A DNA stretch of 64,000 nucleotides, from positions 78,290 to 142,289 of the forward strand of contig CACKOU010000002.1 of NCBI GenBank assembly GCA_902601895.1, read 5' to 3'. The notes beneath the pieces were generated by a model. The model saw only the letters and a program-made list of their open reading frames with translations. It ran no database searches and was not told the DNA's origin. Origin of the DNA: an uncultured Pelagibacteraceae bacterium. Its GTDB lineage: Bacteria; Pseudomonadota; Alphaproteobacteria; Pelagibacterales; Pelagibacteraceae. Position 1 is the stretch's first letter; the number at the start of each line of letters is the position of its first letter. Position numbers and translations under genes: made by a program. Below are positions 1 through 7,991 of this stretch, in pieces.

Positions 1-736
1 TATACCTATCTGATAAAGTGTCTGATTTAATAGTTTTTTGCTTATGGAAATCTTCAATTGTATGTAAGCCCCCAAACTCTTTTAAAGTTTTAACTAAATC
101 TTCAGCAATTGATCCTTCATAAAATTCTTTAATTCCATTTTTTGAAATTTTTTCGAGAGTCTCTCCAAGTGCAGGATTTTTATTTACCTCATTAAATTGA
201 TAACTTTTACCATTATTTAGCATATGTTTTCTAGAATATGGGTTATCGTTTAATTTATTAAATACTTTGCTCCAGGCGTTAGCAACAACTTTAGTCACTT
301 TAAAACCATTCTTTGCAATATCTATACCTTTGTGAAACAACTCCTCAAAATCGAGTTTTCCAAAATCATTATGAATTGAATTCCAAGCATCTAATGCACC
401 AGGAATAGTTACTGCGTGAGGACTTGTTAATCCAATTTTATCTATATTCTTTTCCTTGAAATAATCAAAATTCGCTTTTGCTGGAGCAATACCTGATCCA
501 TTATATGAAACAGGGTCTTTGCCATTCATTTTTATTATTGCAAAACAATCTCCACCTATACTTGTGGCATTAGGCTCTGCAACAGACAGAACAACAGAAG
601 CTGCAATAGCTGCATCAACTGCATTTCCACCTTTTTGTAATATTCTAAGAGCTTCTTCTGTAGCTATTGGATGTGATGTTGCGGCCATACCATTTGAAGA
701 AATGGCATCTTTATCTTTTGTTGAATGATTATTCAT
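1..736 (-). CDS. Gamma-glutamyltransferase family protein, N-terminal part (runs off the window)
   Basis: Translating the minus strand from ATG 736-734 gives about 245 residues that look like the large-subunit half of gamma-glutamyltranspeptidases: an early GMAATSHPIATEEALRILQ segment, a GGNAVDAAIAAS stretch, and PNATSIGGDCFAI. The family cleaves gamma-glutamyl bonds (for example in glutathione) or acylates related substrates after autoprocessing at an internal threonine. That threonine lies in the C-terminal half, beyond the left edge, so autoprocessing cannot be judged. No signal peptide is seen, so this may be a cytoplasmic homologue. It diverges from the MFS gene at 767 with only 30 bp between starts. 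Confidence 0.85.
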   Translation of the reverse strand, partial: MNNHSTKDKDAISSNGMAATSHPIATEEALRILQKGGNAVDAAIAASVVLSVAEPNATSIGGDCFAIIKMNGKDPVSYNGSGIAPAKANFDYFKEKNIDKIGLTSPHAVTIPGALDAWNSIHNDFGKLDFEELFHKGIDIAKNGFKVTKVVANAWSKVFNKLNDNPYSRKHMLNNGKSYQFNEVNKNPALGETLEKISKNGIKEFYEGSIAEDLVKTLKEFGGLHTIEDFHKQKTIKSDTLSDRY

Positions 737-766
737 AATAGAACTGTAATTTCATAAAAAATATAA

Positions 767-1975
767 ATGATCAATAAAATAAATAAAAGTATTCTAATTT
801 TTTCTGTATTTGCCTTTGGCTTTTTTATATCAAATTTACTGAGATCAATTACCGCAACATTAACACCTGCTCTTTCAACTGAATTCAATTTAAGTGCCGC
901 AAATCTTGGACTTTTAGCTGGAGGATATTTTCTAGGGTTTTCGCTCATGCAAATTCCTACTGGTATGTTATTAGATAGATTTGGTCCAAAAAAAGTTATC
1001 GGATATTTATTAATCATTGCTCTTATTGGAACTATTTCATTTGCTTTTGCTAAAAGTTTTGCAGGTTTATTAATTTCTAGAATTTTCATTGGTGTAGGTG
1101 TTGCTGCTTGTTTAATGGGTCCTTTAACTGGTTATAGAGTATGGTTTGAAGAAAAATATCAACAACGTGCAAATTCATGGATGTTGATGGTTGCAAATTT
1201 TGGATTTGTTGCATCAACTCTACCAGTTCAAATTTTATTACCAATAATTGGTTGGCGATCTATTTTTTTAATTATAGCCTCTTTAATTTTGATAAGCATA
1301 ATATTAATATCAATTTTAATACCTTCGTGGGAAACTAAGAGGGATGAAGACCAAAATAATAATCTTCAAAATCTTTCCCACATATGGAAAAATAAATTCT
1401 TTATTAGCTTAGTACCGCTTGCATTTTTTAATTATGGAGGCGTTCAAGCAATACAAACATTGTGGGCTGGCCCATGGATGCTAAATGTAACGGGTTATGA
1501 TGCAATACAAAGTGCGACAGGTTTATTTTGGATAAATGTAACTATGCTTTTTTCTTTTTTAATATGGGGATATTTTTTGCCAAAACTATCTTCCAAGGGA
1601 ATTGACAGTATGAGAATTGTAAAATTTACACTTCCTGTAAGTTATATAATTTTATTTTTAATAGTCATAATGGGAGACAAAGCTGGTGCAACCATGTTCA
1701 CTCTTTATATTTTATCATCAATAGTAATTTCTTTAACCCAACCAGCAATAGCATTAAATTTTCCTACTAAACTAGCAGGAAAATCTTTAACTTCATTCAA
1801 TGTATTTTTATTTTCTGGTACTTTTTTTGTACAATGGATAATTGGTTTAATAATAGATTTTTCCAGAAATTTAGGTGCTACTATTACAATGAGCTATCAA
1901 ATTTCTTTTTCAATTTTTTTATTTTTATGCATTTTAAGTTACTTATTTTTTTTAATATTAAATAAAAATGAATAA
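767..1975 (+). CDS. MFS family transporter
   Basis: This 402-residue protein has about twelve hydrophobic segments. The loop after the second segment reads GMLLDRFGPKKVIG, the signature loop of the major facilitator superfamily, and a long polar central loop follows at about residues 190-215. It is therefore an inner-membrane carrier. The N-terminal half resembles the nitrate/cyanate-type MFS group in general layout, but the substrate cannot be told from sequence alone. Its stop overlaps the next gene by 8 bp, so the two carriers and the following hydrolase probably form one transcript. Confidence 0.85.
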   Translation: MINKINKSILIFSVFAFGFFISNLLRSITATLTPALSTEFNLSAANLGLLAGGYFLGFSLMQIPTGMLLDRFGPKKVIGYLLIIALIGTISFAFAKSFAGLLISRIFIGVGVAACLMGPLTGYRVWFEEKYQQRANSWMLMVANFGFVASTLPVQILLPIIGWRSIFLIIASLILISIILISILIPSWETKRDEDQNNNLQNLSHIWKNKFFISLVPLAFFNYGGVQAIQTLWAGPWMLNVTGYDAIQSATGLFWINVTMLFSFLIWGYFLPKLSSKGIDSMRIVKFTLPVSYIILFLIVIMGDKAGATMFTLYILSSIVISLTQPAIALNFPTKLAGKSLTSFNVFLFSGTFFVQWIIGLIIDFSRNLGATITMSYQISFSIFLFLCILSYLFFLILNKNE

Positions 1976-2870
1976 AAATTTTATCGGATATTTTCTATTA
2001 TTATTTCAGCCACTTTTTATGGCTAGTAATTTAATTGTAGCAAGAGGTGGTGTTGATGATGTTCCTCCCATAGCTTTATCTTTTTGGAGATGGTTTATTT
2101 TTTTCATTATTTTATTCGTCCTAAATTATAAGTATTTAGTTGATAATTTTCAGACTATTAAAAAAGAGAGTAAAAGAAGTTTTTTTCTAGGTTTGATGGG
2201 ATGTGGTGTTTGTGGAATATTTCCATATATGGCCGGTTCATCTACAACCATTGTTAATATGGGAATTCTTTATACTTCTTCACCAATATTTATAATTTTA
2301 ATCTCATATTTTCTTTTTAAAGATAAGATAAATATTTTCCAATTTATTGGCTTACTTTTTTGTCTAGTTGGAGTGTTTGCTGTAATTTTAAAGGGCGATA
2401 TCAATTTACTTCTTGAATTAAAATTTGCTTCTGGAGATTTTTGGATGTTAGGAGCAGCATTAGGCTGGGCAATTTATACAGTTATGCTTTTTCAATGGAA
2501 TTCAGAACTTAAATTTTTTCCAAGACTAACAATTATATCTTTCTTTGGTTTTTTATCTATTTTGCCTTTTTATTTTATAGAGCATTTTTACTTTGAAAAA
2601 ACTTTATTTAATGAAGAATTTTATTATTGGATTTTGTTTGCAGCAATTTCTCCAGGTATAATCGCTTTCTCACTATACACATTAACTATTAAATATTTAG
2701 GACCATCAACAACTGGTTTCACGCTATACCTCTATACAATTTATGGAGCTTTTTATGGAATAATATTTTTTTCAGAGATTTTGGAAAATTATCATTTAAT
2801 AGGTACCATATTTGTGTTTTTTGGTATTTATTTGGTAAGAAGAAAAAGTAAAAATGAAATTAAAGCCTAA
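1968..2870 (+). CDS. EamA/DMT-family transporter
   Basis: This 300-residue protein has ten predicted transmembrane segments in two repeats of five, with the short loops and overall length usual for drug/metabolite transporter (EamA) permeases. The N-terminal repeat carries SFWRWFIFF and the C-terminal repeat ends with FGIYLVRRKSK. Such proteins export or import small metabolites such as amino acids; the substrate is not recognisable here. The start overlaps the end of the MFS gene by 8 bp and its end overlaps the hydrolase start, which suggests translational coupling. Confidence 0.85.
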   Translation: MNKNFIGYFLLLFQPLFMASNLIVARGGVDDVPPIALSFWRWFIFFIILFVLNYKYLVDNFQTIKKESKRSFFLGLMGCGVCGIFPYMAGSSTTIVNMGILYTSSPIFIILISYFLFKDKINIFQFIGLLFCLVGVFAVILKGDINLLLELKFASGDFWMLGAALGWAIYTVMLFQWNSELKFFPRLTIISFFGFLSILPFYFIEHFYFEKTLFNEEFYYWILFAAISPGIIAFSLYTLTIKYLGPSTTGFTLYLYTIYGAFYGIIFFSEILENYHLIGTIFVFFGIYLVRRKSKNEIKA

Positions 2871-3666
2871 AATGTTATTTGCAAAAATTCTGTTTTATAT
2901 TTTTATTATTTACTTTGGAGTTTCTCTGATAGTTTATTTTTATCAAAGAAAATTATTATACCATCCTGGAGAAAATAATTATTTAGATGAGGAACCTCTA
3001 TCTCACAAAATCGAAAAAGTAACTATTCAATCTGATAATGATCTAGTTGGATGGTATTACAAAAAAAATAATAACTCTAAAACTTTGCTTTTTTTTCACG
3101 GAAATGCTGGAAAATTAGATAATAGAATTTATAAACTAAATGAGTTTGCAGATTTAGATTTAAACTATTTAATTTTTGCATATAGAGGCTTTAGTGGAAA
3201 CAAAGGCAAACCAACAGAAATTGGACTTTATAAAGATGCAATTAAAGCCAAGGAATGGCTTAATCAAAACAATATAGACGATAAAGATATTGTTCTCTAT
3301 GGAGAGTCTCTTGGCACTGCAGTAGCAATAGAGACCGCAAGTAACAATTTATTTGCAGGTATAATATTAGAGTCCCCATTTACATCCATGGAGATTTTGG
3401 CACAAAAATATTACCCATATCTTCCTGCAAAAATTATTTTAAAAGATAAATACAAATCCATTGAAAAAATTAACAAAATAAAGTTTCCCATGCATGTGAT
3501 GCACGGGAAAAAGGATAATATTGTGCCATTTTATATGGGCGAAGAAATATTTAATAAATATGGTGGTGTTAAGTCAAATTATTTTAATGACAACGACGAC
3601 CATATGATGGAATTTAATAAAAATTTAATTCAATCAATTGACAATTTTATAAAAAGTTTAAATTAA
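2854..3666 (+). CDS. Membrane-anchored alpha/beta hydrolase
   Basis: The N-terminus (residues about 8-28) is a single hydrophobic anchor, followed by an alpha/beta hydrolase domain of the ABHD13/BEM46 type. Visible motifs are the oxyanion-hole FFHGNAG, the nucleophile elbow GESLG (catalytic Ser), an acid in HGKKDNIVP, and a late His in DDHMMEF. Substrate unknown; family members act on esters or acyl chains. The given start overlaps the upstream gene by 17 bp; a second ATG at 2872, just after the upstream stop, would remove six residues and is equally plausible. Confidence 0.8.
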   Translation: MKLKPKMLFAKILFYIFIIYFGVSLIVYFYQRKLLYHPGENNYLDEEPLSHKIEKVTIQSDNDLVGWYYKKNNNSKTLLFFHGNAGKLDNRIYKLNEFADLDLNYLIFAYRGFSGNKGKPTEIGLYKDAIKAKEWLNQNNIDDKDIVLYGESLGTAVAIETASNNLFAGIILESPFTSMEILAQKYYPYLPAKIILKDKYKSIEKINKIKFPMHVMHGKKDNIVPFYMGEEIFNKYGGVKSNYFNDNDDHMMEFNKNLIQSIDNFIKSLN

Positions 3667-3714
3667 GACATAATTTAAACAAATCCACATCACTTTTAAA
3701 TTCTAATTTTAGAT

Positions 3715-4278
3715 ATGTTTAAATTCCTTTTATTACTTTTTTTATTAATATTGCCGACAAAACTTAGTTCAGAAATAAATAATGAGTACTATGATAACAA
3801 TTATTTTCATATTGGAAAAATGAACTCTTACAATAGTGAGTTCACTCTATATTTTAAAACACGGAAGAAAGCTATATTAGCAAAGGGAGAATTTTCTAAT
3901 TATATCAATGATTTTCCACAGGACTTATACTTATATGATAAAAATTTAAATAAAGATTACCCTTTGATTTCATATGACTGGTTTCCAAAAAAAGTAAAAA
4001 AAATGTCAAAAAAATATAATTACCCACTTTTCCCAGAGGATTTTGCTTACTATTTATTAAATGACAACAATACTTTAATTTTGATAAGTGCAAAAAAAAA
4101 TTTTTATGAAAATTTAAAATATGACATAAAAAATAATAAGCTAGAAATTGCTAATACCTCTGGCAAATTAAATTTTATAATCTCTTCTTATGCTGAAAAC
4201 TGTGGTTATAAATCTCTAAAAAATAATTTTGAGTGCAACATCTATAAACCTTTAATTTCTAAAAATTTGCTTAATTAA
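3715..4278 (+). CDS. Hypothetical secreted protein
   Basis: This 187-residue protein begins with a clear signal peptide (about residues 1-20, leucine-rich, cleavage probably after the KLSS region). The rest is rich in Asn, Tyr and Lys, with two cysteines near the C-terminus (in ENCGYKS and FECNIYK) that could form a disulfide. I recognise no family. It follows the hydrolase by 48 bp and may share its transcript. Its stop lies in an 8-bp palindrome shared with the convergent ftsY stop. It is probably periplasmic; function unknown. Confidence 0.6.
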   Translation: MFKFLLLLFLLILPTKLSSEINNEYYDNNYFHIGKMNSYNSEFTLYFKTRKKAILAKGEFSNYINDFPQDLYLYDKNLNKDYPLISYDWFPKKVKKMSKKYNYPLFPEDFAYYLLNDNNTLILISAKKNFYENLKYDIKNNKLEIANTSGKLNFIISSYAENCGYKSLKNNFECNIYKPLISKNLLN

Positions 4279-5188
4279 CTTGGGTAAAAGCACTTGCAAA
4301 CTTCTCAGCTTCAAATATTTGTAAGTCATCCTCTTTTTCTCCAAGCCCGAGGCCAACAATAGGTACTTTATATTTCTTTGAAATCGCAATCAATATTCCA
4401 CCTTTTGCGGTTCCATCAAGTTTTGTCATTATGATGCCTGTGATTGGAAGTAATTTATTAAATTCTTCGAGTTGATTAATTATATTTTGTCCCGATGTTG
4501 CATCTAAAACTAAAATAACCTCGTGAGGTGCTGTTTCATCACTTTTTTTAATTACATTTCCTATTTTTTTTAATTCATCCATTAAATTTTTTTTATTTTG
4601 TAATCTTCCTGCCGTGTCTACTATTACTTGATTTATGTTTTGACTTTGAGCTATTTCCATTGCTTTAAAAGCAACTGAAGCTGGATCTGAACCGGGATCT
4701 GATTTTACAATTTTAGCATCAACCCTGTTAGCCCATTCTTCTAATTGATCAATAGCAGCTGCTCTAAATGTATCGCATGCTGAAAAAAGAACTTTATTAT
4801 TATTTTGTATAAATATTTTTCCTAATTTTCCAATAGTAGTTGTCTTACCAACTCCATTAACACCTGAAACTAATATTATATTTGTCTTTTCTTTTTTTAA
4901 AAAAAAATCTTTCTTTTCTAGGGGTGTCATTAGTTCTAAAATATAATTATTAAGTATTTCGAAAACTTCCTTTATTGGATCATTTTTAGGATCAATCTTT
5001 TTTTGAGCAATTATAGATTTTATCTCTGATGCTGCATCTATGCCCACATCTGAGCCGATCAAGAATTCTTCTATTTTATCAAGAGTTGCATCGTCAATTT
5101 CTTTCTTAACTATTATTTCTTTAAGGCCTGATGCTATATTGCTTGCACTTCTTTTAAATCCGATTTTAAATTTTTCAAAAATACCCAT
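4271..5188 (-). CDS. ftsY: Signal recognition particle receptor FtsY
   Basis: At 305 residues this is an NG-domain-only FtsY, without the long acidic A domain of enterobacteria. The SRP GTPase motifs are all present: GVNGVGKTTTIG (G1, about residues 109-120), DTFRAAAIDQLEEW, DTAGRLQNKKNLMDEL (G3), TKLDGTAKGG (G4) and GLGEKEDDLQ near the end. It is the membrane-side GTPase that docks ribosome-SRP complexes and pairs with Ffh, encoded divergently at 6172. An N-terminal amphipathic stretch (IFEKFKIGFKRS) probably binds lipid. The start overlaps the dapF stop by one base (TAATG). Confidence 0.97.
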   Translation of the reverse strand: MGIFEKFKIGFKRSASNIASGLKEIIVKKEIDDATLDKIEEFLIGSDVGIDAASEIKSIIAQKKIDPKNDPIKEVFEILNNYILELMTPLEKKDFFLKKEKTNIILVSGVNGVGKTTTIGKLGKIFIQNNNKVLFSACDTFRAAAIDQLEEWANRVDAKIVKSDPGSDPASVAFKAMEIAQSQNINQVIVDTAGRLQNKKNLMDELKKIGNVIKKSDETAPHEVILVLDATSGQNIINQLEEFNKLLPITGIIMTKLDGTAKGGILIAISKKYKVPIVGLGLGEKEDDLQIFEAEKFASAFTQVN

Positions 5189-6012
5189 TATATTTTGATA
5201 TTAATTTTTTCAATTTCAGATACAGGACCTCTCATTTTTATATTTAATTCACTATCAATTTGAATATTTAAAATTCCTGTTGAAAATTCTATTTTTGAAT
5301 TACTGTTTTGTAGTTGATTTAAATTAGCTGCGACTGCTGTTGCACATGCTGCAGTCCCGCAAGCTTTTGTTAAACCTGCACCCCTCTCCCAAACTTTAAT
5401 TTTGTAATGTTGATCACTAATTTTCTGAGCTATCGTGACATTACATTTCTCAGGGAAAACTTCATGATTTTCTATTAATGGTCCATATTTTTTTAAATTT
5501 ATTTTTTCTATATCCTCGCAAAAATATACGACATGAGGGTTACCAACATTCACTGCAATACCACCATTCATTTTATTTCCGTCAATATCAATCATACCAA
5601 GTGATAGATTTTTAGTATCAATATTTTTACTTAAAGGAATTTTGTTCCACTCTAAATTTGGAGTTCCAATTATCGTTTCGACATCTTTATTATTAAGAAC
5701 TTTAGATTTTAATATTTTTGAGGATACCGAAATTTCAATTTCTTTTTTATTTTTTTCAATACTTAGTAAATAAGCAACACATCTAGTTCCATTTCCACAT
5801 GCATCTGAGCGGCTTCCATCCGAGTTAAAAAAAGCAACATCAGCATCAGCTTTTTGACTTTTGTTTATGTAGATTAACTGATCACACCCTATGAAATCTC
5901 TGTCACAAATTTTTAAGATTTGGTCATTTGATAAGTTTAAACTATTTATTCTCTGATCAATAATAACAAAGTCGTTACCTAATCCATCCATTTTAAATGC
6001 TTCAAATTCCAT
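5188..6012 (-). CDS. dapF: Diaminopimelate epimerase
   Basis: DapF interconverts LL- and meso-diaminopimelate for lysine and peptidoglycan synthesis. The 274-residue protein carries both catalytic cysteines: Cys72 in DACGNGTRCVAYL and about Cys218 in KACGTAACAT, plus the N-terminal MDGLGNDFVIID segment. Length is normal. It is the first gene of a leftward pair with ftsY; other alphaproteobacteria often have a MiaB-like methylthiotransferase gene between them, which is absent here. The start ATG is at 6012, facing the structured ffh leader. Confidence 0.97.
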   Translation of the reverse strand: MEFEAFKMDGLGNDFVIIDQRINSLNLSNDQILKICDRDFIGCDQLIYINKSQKADADVAFFNSDGSRSDACGNGTRCVAYLLSIEKNKKEIEISVSSKILKSKVLNNKDVETIIGTPNLEWNKIPLSKNIDTKNLSLGMIDIDGNKMNGGIAVNVGNPHVVYFCEDIEKINLKKYGPLIENHEVFPEKCNVTIAQKISDQHYKIKVWERGAGLTKACGTAACATAVAANLNQLQNSNSKIEFSTGILNIQIDSELNIKMRGPVSEIEKINIKI

Positions 6013-6035
6013 ATAAATAATACTTAACTTATTTA

Positions 6036-6061
6036 TTGACTTTTTGAACCTCTAATATAAT
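6036..6061 (+). promoter_or_regulatory. Candidate promoter for the ffh leader RNA
   Basis: A TATAAT at 6056-6061 would start transcription near 6067-6068, exactly where the paired part of the leader structure begins. A TTGACT lies at 6036-6041 but the 14-base gap is short for a classical sigma-70 site, so the -35 contact may be TTATTG at 6033-6038 (17-base gap). Prediction from sequence only. Confidence 0.45.
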
Positions 6062-6063
6062 TT

Positions 6064-6166
6064 ACGCGCACTTCCGCAAAATACAGCAATTTGCGGTGTC
6101 TTTGGAAACAAAGAGATCGACACCAGTCAGCGAGGGTTCGCCCACTGGTGCGATACTTGCTGTGCG
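6064..6166 (+). ncRNA. GC-rich structured RNA / 5' leader upstream of ffh
   Basis: This 100-base stretch is far richer in G+C than its surroundings and folds densely. Visible pairings are CGCA 6067-6070 with TGCG 6163-6166; CAGCAA 6084-6089 with TTGCTG 6157-6162; CCGCAAA 6074-6080 with TTTGCGG 6090-6096, which puts CAGCAA in its loop and so allows a pseudoknot; GGTGTC 6095-6100 with GACACC 6119-6124, containing a GAAA-capped stem; and CACCAGT 6121-6127 with ACTGGTG 6144-6150, capped by GGG-TTCG-CCC. Several pairings exclude one another. The 3' strand ends 6 bases before the ffh ATG, so it could control ffh translation. It lacks the GGAAGGAAGCA-type core of SRP RNA. I recall that a conserved structured RNA before ffh has been reported from Pelagibacter, but cannot confirm that here. 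Confidence 0.7.
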
Positions 6167-6171
6167 AAATT

Positions 6172-7530
6172 ATGTTTGAAAATTTAACTAATAAATTTGA
6201 AGAAATTTTTTCTTCATTAAAAAAAGCTCCCTCTCTTGATGAAAAGCAAGTTGACGAGGGTTTAAAAGGAATTAGGTTGGCTTTATTAGAAGCCGATGTT
6301 TCTTTAGACGTAGTTAAGGAGTTTATTACTAGAGTTAAGCCCAAAGCGCTAGGCCAGGAAATTATAAGATCAACTTCTCCCGGGGATATGGTTGTAAAAA
6401 TCGTTTATGACGAAATAGTATCTTTTTTAGGTGACAAGAATTCTGAAATCTCCCTTAATGCTGTACCTCCAGTTCCAATCATGTTAGTTGGGTTGCAAGG
6501 TTCAGGAAAAACTACAACAACCTCAAAATTAGCGAAATTTTTAGAAAAAAATAATAAGAAAAAAGTTATGATGGCTAGTTTGGACGTTTACAGACCTGCC
6601 GCGCAAGAGCAATTGAGACTTTTGGGTGAACAAAATAATATTGAAACTTTGCCAATTATAGAAGGCCAGCTTCCTGCTGATATTTGTAGAAGAGCTTTAA
6701 GTGCTGCAAATTTAAATGGTTGTGAAGTAGTTTTATTTGATACCGCTGGAAGAACACAAATAGATTTTCAAATGATGAATGAAATCAAACAAATTGAAAC
6801 TATTATTAATCCTGCAGAAACTATACTAGTAGCAGATTCTCTAACAGGTCAAGTTGCTGCTAATGTTGCCAAGGAATTTAAAAATACAGTAAATTTGAGC
6901 GGCATTATACTTACAAGAGCAGATGGAGATGGAAGAGGTGGAGCTGCATTGAGTATGAAATATGTTGCTGAGGTCCCCATAAAGTTTCTTGGTGTTGGAG
7001 AAAAAATTGAGAATTTTGAAGTTTTCCATCCTGATCGAATTGCAAATAGAATTTTGGGAATGGGGGATATCGTTTCCTTAGTTGAAAAAGCTTCAGAAGA
7101 TTTAGATCAAGAAAATTTAAAGAAAACAGAAGAGAAACTTAAAAAAGGTCAATTTTCGATGGAAGATTATCTTTCTCAATTACGTCAAATGAAAAAGATG
7201 GGCGGAATAGAAGGCATAATGTCATTTCTCCCTGGAGTTTCAAAAATTAAATCACAAATGGACCAATCAGGAATAGATGAAAAAATTATAACTCAAAATG
7301 AAGCTGTTATTTTATCAATGACAAAGCAAGAAAGAGAAAATCCTAAAATTATAAATGGATCAAGAAAAAAAAGAATTGCTAATGGCTCAGGTACAGACAT
7401 TGCCACTATCAATAAGTTGTTAAAACAATTTAAGATGATGTCAGAAATGATGAAAAAAATGTCTAAAGGAAACATGAAAGGAATGGCGGATAAAGGGATC
7501 CCGCCTGAACTATTTAATCAATTAAAATAA
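6172..7530 (+). CDS. ffh: Signal recognition particle protein Ffh
   Basis: Ffh is the 54-kDa GTPase of the signal recognition particle; it binds SRP RNA and signal sequences and docks on FtsY. From ATG 6172 the protein is 452 residues: N domain, then G domain with GLQGSGKTTT (about 107-116), DVYRPAAQEQL, DTAGR, TRADGDGRGG, and a methionine-rich M domain (about 300-452) with GGIEGIMSFLPG and SRKKRIANGSGT for RNA binding. An in-frame TTG at 6091 would add 27 residues, but these read through the GC-rich leader RNA and match no Ffh N-terminus, so ATG 6172 is chosen. First gene of ffh-rpsP-trmD-rplS. Confidence 0.97.
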   Translation: MFENLTNKFEEIFSSLKKAPSLDEKQVDEGLKGIRLALLEADVSLDVVKEFITRVKPKALGQEIIRSTSPGDMVVKIVYDEIVSFLGDKNSEISLNAVPPVPIMLVGLQGSGKTTTTSKLAKFLEKNNKKKVMMASLDVYRPAAQEQLRLLGEQNNIETLPIIEGQLPADICRRALSAANLNGCEVVLFDTAGRTQIDFQMMNEIKQIETIINPAETILVADSLTGQVAANVAKEFKNTVNLSGIILTRADGDGRGGAALSMKYVAEVPIKFLGVGEKIENFEVFHPDRIANRILGMGDIVSLVEKASEDLDQENLKKTEEKLKKGQFSMEDYLSQLRQMKKMGGIEGIMSFLPGVSKIKSQMDQSGIDEKIITQNEAVILSMTKQERENPKIINGSRKKRIANGSGTDIATINKLLKQFKMMSEMMKKMSKGNMKGMADKGIPPELFNQLK

Positions 7531-7544
7531 AGGAGATATAAGTA

Positions 7545-7991
7545 ATGTTAAAAATGAGACTATCAATGGGAGGTACTAAAAAAAGGCCAGTATATAAAAT
7601 TGTTGTGGCTGATAGTAGATTTCCAAGAGACGGAAGGTTTATAGAAAAATTAGGTTTTTATAATCCGTTATTACCGAAGGATAAAAAGGAAAGAATTGGA
7701 TTAGATTCTGAGCGAATTAAATATTGGTTAGGTCAAGGAGCTCAGCCAACAACAAGAGTTGCAAGGTTATTGGGAGAAAACGATATAATGCCAATGCCTG
7801 AAAAAGGAAACAATCCTCAAAAAGCAATCCCTAAAAAAGATAGAAAAAAAGCTGACGAAGGTGGAGAAGCAAAACCAGAGGGAGATGCATCTAAACCTGC
7901 AGAAGCACCTAAGGAAGAAGCTAAACCAGCAGAAGCACCTAAGGAGGAAGCTAAACCAGCAGAAGCACCTAAGGAAGAAGAAAAAAAATAA
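7545..7991 (+). CDS. rpsP: 30S ribosomal protein S16 with repeat-bearing C-terminal tail
   Basis: The first 80 or so residues are a standard bacterial S16 ([20 protein letters not shown] start, [13 protein letters not shown]). Instead of ending near residue 85-95 as usual, the protein runs to 148 with a Lys/Glu/Pro/Ala tail holding three copies of a [14 protein letters not shown] decamer. The Shine-Dalgarno AAGGAG at 7530-7535 is unusually good for this window and overlaps the ffh stop. The stop codon overlaps the trmD start (TAATG). The tail is probably disordered and solvent-exposed; its role is unknown. Confidence 0.96.
   Translation: MLKMRLSMGGTKKRPVYKIVVADSRFPRDGRFIEKLGFYNPLLPKDKKERIGLDSERIKYWLGQGAQPTTRVARLLGENDIMPMPEKGNNPQKAIPKKDRKKADEGGEAKPEGDASKPAEAPKEEAKPAEAPKEEAKPAEAPKEEEKK
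7891..7980 (+). repeat. Three tandem 30-bp repeats inside rpsP
   Basis: Units 7891-7920, 7921-7950 and 7951-7980 differ from one another at only one or two positions (CCT/CCA at the second codon; GGA/GGG near the end). The period of 30 is a multiple of three, so copy number can change without breaking the frame. Each unit encodes about ten residues of the S16 tail. Confidence 0.95.

Noticed and set aside
733..1089. 118-codon minus-strand frame opposite the MFS gene
   Set aside because: Antisense to a clear transporter and colliding with the gamma-glutamyltransferase start; no domain.
6064..6166. SRP (4.5S) RNA gene upstream of ffh
   Set aside because: Tempting because of the position, but the conserved domain IV core (GGAAGGAAGCA-type loop with its symmetric internal loop) is not present; the GAAA hairpin has a one-sided bulge instead.
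6091..6171. Longer Ffh starting at TTG 6091
   Set aside because: The added 27 residues translate the structured GC-rich leader and look nothing like an Ffh N-terminus.
7891..7980. CRISPR-like repeat array
   Set aside because: The 30-bp units are directly tandem without spacers and encode a repeated decapeptide in frame.
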